Below, piece by piece: positions 28,899 through 35,542 of a DNA stretch of 64,000 bases (its first letter is position 1; each line of letters begins with the position of its first letter). The notes beneath the pieces were generated by a model. It was not told the origin of the DNA, did no database searches, and was given only the letters and a program-made list of their open reading frames with translations. The stretch is from an uncultured Flavobacteriaceae bacterium (GTDB lineage Bacteria; Bacteroidota; Bacteroidia; Flavobacteriales; Flavobacteriaceae). A program made the position numbers and the translations under genes. The stretch is from assembly GCA_947494205.1 (NCBI GenBank), contig CANLUH010000009.1, forward strand, positions 62,001 through 126,000. Reading direction: 5' to 3'.

Positions 28899-28930
28899 AA
28901 AAGCCTGTATCTAGAGAGATACAGGCTTTT
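28899..28930 (-). terminator. attenuator terminator 2 of the ilv operon
   Basis: Perfect 14-bp stem AAAAGCCTGTATCT (28899-28912) / AGATACAGGCTTTT (28917-28930) with a tetraloop and, on the minus strand, seven T after the stem. It lies between leader peptide 2 and ilvE. The 5' arm (minus) contains CTGTATC, which can pair instead with GATACAG at 28957-28951 (antiterminator). The remaining 165 nt to ilvE show no gene. Confidence 0.9.
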
Positions 28931-28950
28931 CATTTATATAAAATAGACAT

Positions 28951-28972
28951 CTGTATCAACTCAGGTCGAGTT
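28951..28972 (-). promoter_or_regulatory. pause/antiterminator segments of attenuator 2
   Basis: On the minus strand AACTC (28972-28968) pairs with GAGTT (28962-28958) to form hairpin 1:2 across the leader stop codon. The adjoining GATACAG (28957-28951) equals the 3' arm of terminator 2 and can pair with its 5' arm (28924-28918), giving the mutually exclusive 2:3 antiterminator. A ribosome stalled on the Ile/Val codons would block segment 1 and favour read-through. Confidence 0.75.
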
Positions 28973-29017
28973 AATAATGACAATAATTATAATAATGACA
29001 GTGTTTGCTGTGCGCAT
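28961..29017 (-). CDS. ilv leader peptide 2 (Ile/Val-rich)
   Basis: An 18-codon frame reading MRTANTVIIIIIVIINST, with nine consecutive Ile/Val codons (GTC ATT ATT ATA ATT ATT GTC ATT ATT). It stops at 28961, 30 nt before terminator 2 begins on the minus strand. Position, composition and the alternative hairpins match the ribosome-mediated attenuators of enterobacterial ilv operons. The peptide itself probably has no function; translation speed is the signal. Confidence 0.88.
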   Translation of the reverse strand: MRTANTVIIIIIVIINST

Positions 29018-29031
29018 AATATTCTATATAA

Positions 29032-29061
29032 AAAAAGCCTTCCGTTTCGGGAAGGCTTTTT
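29032..29061 (-). terminator. attenuator terminator 1 of the ilv operon
   Basis: Perfect 12-bp stem AAAAAGCCTTCC (29032-29043) / GGAAGGCTTTTT (29050-29061), hexaloop, with a T-run on the minus strand. It sits between leader peptide 1 and leader peptide 2. Its 5' arm (minus) includes AGCCTT, complementary to AAGGCT at 29100-29095. Confidence 0.9.
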
Positions 29062-29092
29062 AAAATTTATTTAAGTTTTATATACCATTCCT

Positions 29093-29155
29093 TTAGCCTT
29101 GTGAAATAATCACAATGACAATAATTGAAATGATATTTACTATTTGTTTCTTCAT
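29093..29155 (-). CDS. ilv leader peptide 1 (Ile/Val-rich)
   Basis: A 20-codon frame reading MKKQIVNIISIIVIVIISQG: twelve of its codons are Ile or Val, including seven in a row (IIVIVII). It stops at 29093, 32 nt before terminator 1. TTGTGA (29115-29110 on minus) and TCACAA (29104-29099) form hairpin 1:2 inside the Ile/Val run. AAGGCT (29100-29095), at the last codons and stop, can pair with the terminator 5' arm. The upstream 83 nt to 29239 must hold the ilv promoter; only a weak CATATTTG resembles a -7 box. Confidence 0.88.
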   Translation of the reverse strand: MKKQIVNIISIIVIVIISQG

Positions 29156-29238
29156 TTGTTAGTTCAAATATGATAATTAATTTTTAATTATTCGATATTT
29201 ATTTAAAAAAAGTTTTTTCATTATTATGCTAATCGCCT

Positions 29239-29895
29239 TTAAATTTGCTGTTCTTTTTTCATCTCTAAAGGTTTTACAAGTTGCTCTTCTTCTAAAACAG
29301 AAATTATTAATTTCACATAGTCTCCAACTGGTCCATCTATAGATTCTGGCTCTACAATATCTACATACCCTTTCCAAATAAGCTCTCTATCTTTGGTTGG
29401 ACAAATACAATACATTGCTGTTTCTGCATGGTATACTGTATATTCTTCGTAGTAATCGGGGTTATAATAAATGTCTTGATATTTTAAATAATCTTCTTTG
29501 AAGCGCCTATGTGTATTATCGAAACCTTGATAATCTTCTTTGTATTTTATTTTATCTTCAATACCTATTATTTTGGTAAATAAAACGGTATCGAAACCTT
29601 CTGAAATGAGTTGGTTTTCTATTGTTTTTAACTCGTCCTTAGTCATTCTTTCAGTTCTTAGAGATGCATCAAAATAGTCCAAACTTTTTGCTGCTTCTAT
29701 ACCTCTAATAGTATATTGTTCTGTTAATTGTTGTTCAAATTTTTGACGTGCTTCTATATTAGAAGTCATGCCTACAACCAAAACTTTTTCTGGGCTGTAA
29801 ACATCTATTTCTGGGCTTTTCCATGAATCTACCAATGTTACGGTATTACAACTTGTTAATACAACTAATCCCATTATTATTAATAAATATCTCAT
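29239..29895 (-). CDS. lipoprotein, DUF4136-like
   Basis: 218 aa with a short signal peptide and lipobox VVLTSC (C16), followed by NTVTLVDSWKSPEIDVYSPEKVLVVGMTSN. The Trp-Lys then KVLVVG pattern resembles DUF4136-type lipoproteins, but this is a weak match by eye. The rest is acidic, Tyr-rich and has no recognised motif. It is last in an operon with the interrupted gene (6 nt upstream) and the UspA gene at 31204, so it probably belongs to the TGAT-N4-ATCA stress regulon. It reads into the ilv leader region with no clear terminator between. Confidence 0.55.
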   Translation of the reverse strand: MRYLLIIMGLVVLTSCNTVTLVDSWKSPEIDVYSPEKVLVVGMTSNIEARQKFEQQLTEQYTIRGIEAAKSLDYFDASLRTERMTKDELKTIENQLISEGFDTVLFTKIIGIEDKIKYKEDYQGFDNTHRRFKEDYLKYQDIYYNPDYYEEYTVYHAETAMYCICPTKDRELIWKGYVDIVEPESIDGPVGDYVKLIISVLEEEQLVKPLEMKKEQQI

Positions 29896-29900
29896 CTCTT

Positions 29901-30353
29901 TTATTCTTTTTTATCTAGTAATCGTTCTTCTTTATCTTTTTTTATGGCACTTTTTATAACTTGAAACAACTGTTCTTTTATTGCTGTATAGTCTTTATAA
30001 TACTCACTCATTGTTTCCACAAGCTGCTTATGTTCACTTTTATATACAGACTCTTCTTTAGGTTGATCAACTCCATCTACCATTATTTCCAGCCCTCTTT
30101 CATGGTCTCTTATTATTTCTATTAGCTCATTATTTTGTTTTTGAGACCTATTAAGCACATCTATAATTTCTACTGTATCGGAGAATTCTTTTGAGTTTAA
30201 GAGTTGTAGTGTGTATGTTTTTACTAAGTCTTGAAAAAACAAATGTTCGTCTGCTATAAATTGTAATTCAGATAGCTATTTTTTGGAAGATTCGTGCATT
30301 TCTTCTGCACTTATCCACTCTATGTATTTTGGATTAATTTGTATCGTTTTCAT
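29901..30353 (-). pseudogene. helical protein gene interrupted by an amber codon
   Basis: From the ATG at 30353 the frame reads MKTIQINPKYIEWISAEEMH then ESSKK, meets TAG at 30278-30276 (codon 26), and continues without shift as LSELQFIADEHLFFQDLVKT to 29901, 150 codons in all. A TGG-to-TAG change (Trp26) is the simplest explanation, since W-LSELQF would continue the helix. Without the stop it would be a small coiled-coil-like protein. A shorter product could only start at TTG 30242 (113 aa). The gene lies 20 nt after the UspA gene and 5 nt before the lipoprotein gene. Sequencing error, true pseudogene or read-through are all possible. Function unknown. Confidence 0.7.
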
Positions 30354-30373
30354 AATCTTATTGTCTTTTAATA

Positions 30374-31204
30374 TTACTCAGGAATAACTAAAAATGGTAC
30401 TGTAGGATGAAATCCTATTGTTTTTATTACTGGTTCTTTAGTTATCTTCTCTATAATACTATGTTTGTAATTTACCATTGCCAATACATCTATTTCTAAG
30501 TCTTCAATAAATTCAGCTATTTCTTTTGCTTTTTTTGTGTATTCCGCCATCCAATGAAAACTGTGTTCGTATCCGTTTAAATATTCGCTTAGTTTTGTTC
30601 TATTGTAATGTTGAATTTCTTTTAATTTCCCTTCTTCATTTATATGAAGAATTCTAATTTTAGCCTTGTATAAATCTGCTAAATCTTTAATGGCTTGTAA
30701 TTCTTTTTCCTCATAAAAGCGATTATAATCTGTTGGAAAAGCGATTTGTTCTACAGGTACAAAATCGTGTTCGTCTGGAACTATTAATATTGGGCATTTC
30801 TTTACTTTATTTAACATTCTTACACTATTGCTTCCTAAAAACAGTTCTTTTGTTCCTGAAACACCTTTGGTTCCCATAACTATTAAATCTATATCATGTC
30901 TATCTATTGCTGTGTCTATAGCTCCGTATAAGTCTTCTGAACTTAATACTGTTTTATAGGTATGATTAGGATTTATATTAGATTTCTCCATTTGCATTTT
31001 TAACTCTAATAATTCCTTCTTAGCGTTATCATGCATTGTTTTAATGAGTTTATTAGAAAGGCTAGACATTGAAGACACTTTCATTGGTGCCGAATTTAAC
31101 ACGTAAAATGTACACGTTTCATTAGCGTATAACTTAAGTGCATAAACAATAGCGCTCCAGGCGTTGTCAGAAAAATCTGTTGGTAAGAGTATATTTTTTT
31201 GCAT
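30374..31204 (-). CDS. universal stress protein, tandem UspA domains (1)
   Basis: 276 aa. The first Usp domain starts MQKNILLPTDFSDNAWSAIVYAL and carries the nucleotide-binding pattern MGTKGVSGTKELFLGSNSVRMLNKVKKCPILIVPD (G-x2-G-x9-G-S). The second, degenerate domain (about 150-276) lacks that glycine pattern. Usp proteins bind ATP or AMP and help survival in growth arrest; no reaction is known. First gene of an operon with the amber-interrupted gene and the lipoprotein. A TGAT-AATT-ATCA box (31262-31273) is 23 nt from TAGTTTTA in its promoter. Confidence 0.88.
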   Translation of the reverse strand: MQKNILLPTDFSDNAWSAIVYALKLYANETCTFYVLNSAPMKVSSMSSLSNKLIKTMHDNAKKELLELKMQMEKSNINPNHTYKTVLSSEDLYGAIDTAIDRHDIDLIVMGTKGVSGTKELFLGSNSVRMLNKVKKCPILIVPDEHDFVPVEQIAFPTDYNRFYEEKELQAIKDLADLYKAKIRILHINEEGKLKEIQHYNRTKLSEYLNGYEHSFHWMAEYTKKAKEIAEFIEDLEIDVLAMVNYKHSIIEKITKEPVIKTIGFHPTVPFLVIPE

Positions 31205-31261
31205 CGTATTTATTTTGTTGATTATTAGCTTAAAACTAATGATACAACTGCTTATTAACTA

Positions 31262-31273
31262 TGATAATTATCA
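31262..31273 (-). promoter_or_regulatory. CRP/FNR-type box, UspA 1 promoter
   Basis: TGAT-AATT-ATCA, a perfect half-site palindrome. On the minus strand a 23-nt spacer leads to TAGTTTTA (31238-31231; 7 of 8 to TAnnTTTG in counting fixed and free positions). The centre is about 63 nt before the start codon at 31204. Confidence 0.75.
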
Positions 31274-31365
31274 GCTTCACTAAAACTAACTAAACTACTA
31301 ACTAACAAACTGTAAAGCATTTTAAAACAGATGTCTTTTTTTCACTCTATTTTAATTATTTCTCA

Positions 31366-31377
31366 TGATTTAAGTCA
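31366..31377 (+). promoter_or_regulatory. CRP/FNR-type box, CBS-protein promoter
   Basis: TGAT-TTAA-GTCA, one mismatch in the right half. On the plus strand 23 nt separate it from TACCTTTA (31401-31408). The predicted leader to 31523 is about 110 nt and contains only a 5-codon frame. Confidence 0.55.
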
Positions 31378-31522
31378 TGTTATCATTTAGGATGTAACGG
31401 TACCTTTAGTATAGAATTTAAACCAATATATTATGAAACGAGCATGCTAAACGCTGCATCATCAAAAGGAATGATTAATAGCGAACAGCATGTGACCATT
31501 AAAAATCAATAAATAAAAACAC

Positions 31523-31942
31523 ATGAAAAAAAGAACACCTATTTCAGCAATAATGACTAAAGATGTCATTACCTTAAATCATACAGATAATCTGGAAACT
31601 GCCGAAGCATTATTTAAAAAGAATAAGATTAGACATATCCCAGTAGTTAGTGGCGAAAAAATTATTGGCATGTTAAGTTATACCGATTTATTAAGAATAA
31701 GCTTTGCCGATGCTATTGATGATGATGAGCAAAATGTAGATACTGTAGTTTACAATATATTTACTATAGAACAGGTTATGGCTAAAAACTTAGTTAGTGT
31801 TAACATAAAGACTACAGTAAAAGAAGTTGCCGAAATATTAGCAAAGAAAGAATTTCATGCTTTACCAGTTGTTGAGAACGATAAATTGGTTGGTATTGTT
31901 ACTACTACTGATCTAATTAATTATTTAATTAACTTGTACTAA
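31523..31942 (+). CDS. CBS-domain pair protein
   Basis: 139 aa made of two CBS domains: ISAIMTKDVITLNHTDNLETAEALFKKNKIRHIPVV (about 7-63) and VMAKNLVSVNIKTTVKEVAEILAKKEFHALPVV (about 85-138). Stand-alone CBS pairs (Bateman modules) bind adenine nucleotides and report energy state to partner proteins. The gene lies between two Usp transcription units and has its own box upstream. A strong hairpin follows 16 nt after the stop. The partner is unknown. Confidence 0.88.
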   Translation: MKKRTPISAIMTKDVITLNHTDNLETAEALFKKNKIRHIPVVSGEKIIGMLSYTDLLRISFADAIDDDEQNVDTVVYNIFTIEQVMAKNLVSVNIKTTVKEVAEILAKKEFHALPVVENDKLVGIVTTTDLINYLINLY

Positions 31943-31958
31943 ATAATTTTTATCTCGT

Positions 31959-32000
31959 AAAAAGACTATCTAAAAAGTATAATTTTTAGATAGTCTTTTT
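31959..32000. terminator. bidirectional terminator between CBS and UspA 2 genes
   Basis: 18-bp perfect stem: AAAAAGACTATCTAAAAA (31959-31976) / TTTTTAGATAGTCTTTTT (31983-32000), 6-nt loop. It ends exactly at the stop codon of the convergent UspA gene and serves both strands. Confidence 0.9.
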
Positions 32001-32843
32001 TTATTTAGTTGGTATTACCAAAAACGGAATATTTAAATGCAATCCTAATTGGTTTATTTTATTCTTAAAGAATAAATTTTCGAAAAAGGAGTGCTTGTTA
32101 TTTATCATTACCAATAAATTAATTCGTGCTCGCGACTGGAATTCTGTTATCGCTTTTGGTATATTTTTATCTTCTACACTATGATATAAATAGGCTGTAT
32201 CTTTAAAATACATTTCTAAATCTGTTTTACACTTTTCTTGCCTTTCTGTTAAACCTTTGTCTTGAAATACATGCAATATATTTACTCTAGACTTAAATTG
32301 TTTTGCGATTGCTACTATAGGCTCTATTTGTTCTGTTTTAAAATTAATGTTATAGTCTGACGGGAATAATATTTCGTGTGGCACTTCAAAAGAAAACATA
32401 TCTGGAACAGCTAAAACAGGGCATTTTGCACTTTTAAATACATGTGTTGTATTAGAACCAAATAGAACCTCTTTAGCTCCTGTTGCTCCTTTAGTTCCCA
32501 TGACTATAAAATCCATTACATGCTCTTTATGCAATTCATTTATTTCACTTATCAATGTATTAAAAGCGCTTATTTCTACAAAGCTATGTTTTGGATTTTT
32601 ATATTCATTTTCTATACGTGCTTTAATAGCTTTTAGCCCATTTACAGAATTTTCTCTTATTATATTTTCTAGATTATATTCTGATGTACTTAATACAATT
32701 TCCTCTAAATTATATATTACTGGCGTGTACGTATTTAACAAATAGAATGTACACGTTTCGTTTTTAAACAACTGCAATGCAAAACCTATTGCGCTCCAAG
32801 AATTTTCTGAAAAATCTGTTGGTAGTAGTATTTTTTTCATCAT
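32001..32843 (-). CDS. universal stress protein, tandem UspA domains (2)
   Basis: 280 aa starting at either of two adjacent ATGs (32843 or 32840; MMKKILLPTDFSENSW). Domain one keeps VMGTKGATGAKEVLFGSNTTHVFKSAKCPVLAVPD, the ATP-binding Usp motif; domain two is degenerate and ends LNIPFLVIPTK. It lies 21 nt after UspA 3 and is the last gene of the hibernation-factor operon (34060 to 32001). A paralogue of the other three Usp proteins of this block, about equally diverged from each by eye. Confidence 0.87.
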   Translation of the reverse strand: MMKKILLPTDFSENSWSAIGFALQLFKNETCTFYLLNTYTPVIYNLEEIVLSTSEYNLENIIRENSVNGLKAIKARIENEYKNPKHSFVEISAFNTLISEINELHKEHVMDFIVMGTKGATGAKEVLFGSNTTHVFKSAKCPVLAVPDMFSFEVPHEILFPSDYNINFKTEQIEPIVAIAKQFKSRVNILHVFQDKGLTERQEKCKTDLEMYFKDTAYLYHSVEDKNIPKAITEFQSRARINLLVMINNKHSFFENLFFKNKINQLGLHLNIPFLVIPTK

Positions 32844-32864
32844 TCAATTTTTAATAATTAATTA

Positions 32865-33710
32865 TTATCGTCTAACATTTTGCATTACTAAAAATGGCAT
32901 ATTAATGTTGAGAGATAATTTGTCTACTGTGGATTGAAATAAAACATCTTCAAGAAAAGAATGCCTTGTATTTACCATAACTAATAGATTTGCTCCCCTC
33001 TCTTTTGTGTAAGCAAATATGGCTTCTGCTATATTCTTATTTGCAATTGTTTTAAAATTTAGAGTGTTTTTACACAATTCTTCTTCCAGAAACAATCTAT
33101 TATCTTCTTGACGGTGTGATAGTTTTTCTATTGAGGACACATACAACAAATCTATAGTAGACCTATAAGGTGCAACCATTTCGCAAAGTAACTTTAATTC
33201 TCTTCGTTTATACGGAATCATATAATTTGTAGGAAATACAACTTGTTTAGGAGACGTGTACTTATATCCTGAAGGAATTGACAAAACAGGACAACTCACA
33301 TATTTTAAAACCTGTAGCGTATAACTTCCAAAGGTTAGTTTTTTATCGTTAGTTTCTCCTTTGGTCCCCATAACTACAACATCTATATTTTTACCTTCTA
33401 CTATTAAATCAATCTCGTCTACTAGTGTATTGTATGCTGAAATAATATCGTAATGATGTCTAGGGTTAGGAAACTCTTTTTTTACATTTTTTAAAAGAAT
33501 GTCTAAATCTTCTTGAGATTGTTTAGACTTTTCATCAATTATCTTTTCAAAGTCCTTATCATTCAACAACTCAATATCTTGATAGACCTCATCTTGGTAA
33601 GTGTGTAAAAAATAGACATTCGCTTTTTCGTATTTAAAAAGTTCTAGCGCATATTTTACAGCATTCATTGCATTATTAGAAAAGTCTGTGGGTATTAAAA
33701 CCTGTCTCAT
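32865..33710 (-). CDS. universal stress protein, tandem UspA domains (3)
   Basis: 281 aa, MRQVLIPTDFSNNAMNAVKYAL at the start and VMGTKGETNDKKLTFGSYTLQVLKYVSCPVLSIPS as the nucleotide loop. The Gly-x2-Gly is altered (TKGETND), so ATP binding may be weaker here than in the sister proteins. The second domain is degenerate. Middle gene of the operon: hibernation factor, 47-nt gap, this gene, 21-nt gap, UspA 2. Confidence 0.86.
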   Translation of the reverse strand: MRQVLIPTDFSNNAMNAVKYALELFKYEKANVYFLHTYQDEVYQDIELLNDKDFEKIIDEKSKQSQEDLDILLKNVKKEFPNPRHHYDIISAYNTLVDEIDLIVEGKNIDVVVMGTKGETNDKKLTFGSYTLQVLKYVSCPVLSIPSGYKYTSPKQVVFPTNYMIPYKRRELKLLCEMVAPYRSTIDLLYVSSIEKLSHRQEDNRLFLEEELCKNTLNFKTIANKNIAEAIFAYTKERGANLLVMVNTRHSFLEDVLFQSTVDKLSLNINMPFLVMQNVRR

Positions 33711-33757
33711 CTTATTCTTATATTTAGATTAATATGATTTAAAAATTTAGCACATTA

Positions 33758-34060
33758 CTACGAATAGGGTTTTAGTATCGCTTTACGTTTTTCTAATTGC
33801 TTCTTTAAATCGCTAATGGTATTTTTAACGGCCAATTCATAGTTTTTCTCGTCTGAAGAAGCAAAAACTCTTGGCCCGTTTAAACTCAACTCTATTTCAC
33901 AAATCTTACCTTCTCCTTTAGGATTATTTTCTTTTTTAAAAAACACATAAGCATTAATAAGCCAATCGAATTTTTCGGATAGTTTATTTAAATGATTAGT
34001 AGCATATTTATGCATGGTCTCACTCGTTTTCATGTTTACAAACTGAATATCTATTTTCAT
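33758..34060 (-). CDS. hpf: ribosome hibernation promoting factor, short form
   Basis: 100 aa of the HPF/RaiA (S30AE) family: MKIDIQFVNMKTSETMHKYATNHLNKLSEKF, then INAYVFFKKENNPKGEGKICEIEL and a basic C-terminal helix ISDLKKQLEKRKAIL. The short form lacks the C-terminal dimerisation domain of long HPF, so it should bind 70S ribosomes in stationary or energy-poor cells. First gene of an operon with UspA 3 and UspA 2. Its promoter has TGAT-ATAT-ATCA (34117-34128) 23 nt from TAACTTTA. Confidence 0.88.
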   Translation of the reverse strand: MKIDIQFVNMKTSETMHKYATNHLNKLSEKFDWLINAYVFFKKENNPKGEGKICEIELSLNGPRVFASSDEKNYELAVKNTISDLKKQLEKRKAILKPYS

Positions 34061-34116
34061 CTTAACTAATTTTAAATTATATAGTTAAAGTTAAGTCGAT
34101 TTGTAGAAGATTTAAA

Positions 34117-34128
34117 TGATATATATCA
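34117..34128 (-). promoter_or_regulatory. CRP/FNR-type box, hpf operon promoter
   Basis: TGAT-ATAT-ATCA, spacer 23 nt on the minus strand, then TAACTTTA (34093-34086). The centre is about 62 nt before the hpf start, the same distance as at the UspA 1, UspA 4 and LDH promoters. Confidence 0.75.
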
Positions 34129-34162
34129 GGCTAGACAGCTTATTTATTGAAGAAAGAAATTA

Positions 34163-34545
34163 TAAAAAAGGCCGTCTGGAAAGTCCTTTATAGTTTACTT
34201 TGTCACAAGTTAAACTTGCCGAAACTAATATGACAAATAATTACACTTTTCAGACAGTCCTCTTTTTTAATAGATTTAAAACCTAACTAACAAAATTATT
34301 TAAATCTATCCACTCATATATAGAATGTATTAATAACCTTTATTAATTGAAACAGGAAGCCTAAACTTCCCGTTCCTTTGAATAGTGTTTAAGTTTATTG
34401 CTTAACTAATAGTAATCCTAAAGATTTCCTTGTACTAGAGAAACAAAGCATTGTAGCTAAACTATAATTTTAAACACTTACAATCTCAAGGTCTTACGAT
34501 TTGAGATTGTTTTTAAATACTTATTATTAAGAACCTTTAATATGA
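34163..34545 (-). ncRNA. candidate structured non-coding RNA in a gene-free region
   Basis: The 545 nt between hpf and UspA 4 have no gene but a box at 34582-34593 and a TAAATTAG -7 box (34558-34551) pointing leftward. A transcript from about 34545 would end at a folded element: outer arms 34245-34260 and 34170-34184 (GTCTG/CAGAC core), middle stem TTTGTCA/TGACAAA (34199-34205, 34231-34237), inner CAAG/CTTG, then GGCC and six T on the minus strand. The longest leftward frame noticed is 18 codons. A second hairpin (34480-34512; CAATCTCAA/TTGAGATTG) ends in TTTTT on the plus strand, so a plus-strand RNA is also possible. Boundaries are estimates. Confidence 0.35.
34480..34514 (+). terminator. 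plus-strand terminator-like hairpin in a gene-free region
   Basis: CAATCTCAA and TTGAGATTG around a 10- to 11-nt loop, followed by TTTTT on the plus strand. No plus-strand gene precedes it. AGTGTTTAA (34384-34392) and TTAAACACT (about 34470-34478) could close a helix just before it, hinting at a short plus-strand RNA. Confidence 0.45.
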
Positions 34546-34581
34546 TGTTACTAATTTACAATGATTGTCTATCTTAAAATA

Positions 34582-34593
34582 TGATATATATCA
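34582..34593 (-). promoter_or_regulatory. CRP/FNR-type box without a downstream gene
   Basis: TGAT-ATAT-ATCA, extended to the 14-bp palindrome ATGATATATATCAT. On the minus strand 23 nt lead to TAAATTAG (34558-34551). It lies 13 nt after the UspA 4 stop codon and points into the gene-free region, supporting an ncRNA. Confidence 0.65.
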
Positions 34594-34605
34594 TGTTTTG
34601 AGTTT

Positions 34606-35451
34606 TTACGACTCGTGAAGCACTAAAAATGGCACATCGGTATGATAACTAATTTCCTCTACTGTAGGATGAAATAATATTTTTTGAAAATAATTTAAAT
34701 TTTTTGCTACCATAACTATCATGTCTATAGCTCTACTTTGTACAAAACATTGTATAGCATCTTCAACCTTTTTATTTGTTAAAAAGTAAAAACTATTATT
34801 ATGTTCGCTAAAATAGTCTTCTAACAACTCTTTATTACTTAACTGACTAGCATTAAGATTTTCTTTTTTCTTACTAATATGCAACACCCTTAAAGCAGAT
34901 TTAAATCTATTTAGTATCTGTGAAATCGGATTTAATATTTCTAGACTATACTGCAATGCATAATCTGTTGGAAATGCAATCTCTTCTGGAACTTTATATG
35001 TTGTATTTTCTGGTATTACTAATGTATTACATTGCACTTTTGTTATAATGTCTCCTGTGTTACTTCCTACAATATGTTTTTTTAAACCTGTTGCGCCTTT
35101 AGTACCAACAACTATAATATCTATACTTTTTTCTTCTACATGTTTTCTAATAGACTCTATAAAGAAATTATAATCGATGAGTGTATAGAATTTATGATTG
35201 TCGTTTTTTACAAATTCTTCAGTTATGCGTTTTAATACCCTTTGTAACTTTTCTTTTACAGGTTTTACATAAACATCACTTATTACCTCTTGAGTAGAGA
35301 TATATGGGGTGTCATTAACAACTAAATTACTTAAGCGAATAACATGTAGTAAGTAAAAATTGCAGCGTTCGTTCTTAAAAAACTGTAATGCATATTTTAT
35401 AGCATTCCAAGAATTCTCAGAAAAGTCTGTTGGTAATAAAATAGTCTTCAT
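34606..35451 (-). CDS. universal stress protein, tandem UspA domains (4)
   Basis: 281 aa, MKTILLPTDFSENSWNAIKYAL; nucleotide loop VVGTKGATGLKKHIVGSNTGDIITKVQCNTLVIPE; degenerate second domain ending HTDVPFLVLHES. Monocistronic. Its promoter is the best of the set: TGAT-ATTA-ATCA (35505-35516), 23 nt, then a perfect TACATTTG (35481-35474). It lies between the gene-free region and the regulator gene. Confidence 0.88.
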   Translation of the reverse strand: MKTILLPTDFSENSWNAIKYALQFFKNERCNFYLLHVIRLSNLVVNDTPYISTQEVISDVYVKPVKEKLQRVLKRITEEFVKNDNHKFYTLIDYNFFIESIRKHVEEKSIDIIVVGTKGATGLKKHIVGSNTGDIITKVQCNTLVIPENTTYKVPEEIAFPTDYALQYSLEILNPISQILNRFKSALRVLHISKKKENLNASQLSNKELLEDYFSEHNNSFYFLTNKKVEDAIQCFVQSRAIDMIVMVAKNLNYFQKILFHPTVEEISYHTDVPFLVLHES

Positions 35452-35504
35452 GTAACAATACGTCTTTATAAAACAAATGTATCGTTATGATAAACTGAAA
35501 AAAA

Positions 35505-35516
35505 TGATATTAATCA
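35505..35516 (-). promoter_or_regulatory. CRP/FNR-type box, UspA 4 promoter
   Basis: TGAT-ATTA-ATCA with a 23-nt spacer to TACATTTG (35481-35474), an exact TAnnTTTG. The centre is about 59 nt before the start codon. It lies 27 nt upstream of the 3' end of the regulator gene. Confidence 0.8.
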
Positions 35517-35542
35517 TAATAGCATTAGTCTGTAGATAATGA

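Noticed and set aside
29177-29377. 66-codon minus-strand frame (Arg/Cys-rich) overlapping the lipoprotein gene end
   Set aside because: Out of frame with the lipoprotein gene and with shadow composition; it does not match either ilv leader frame.
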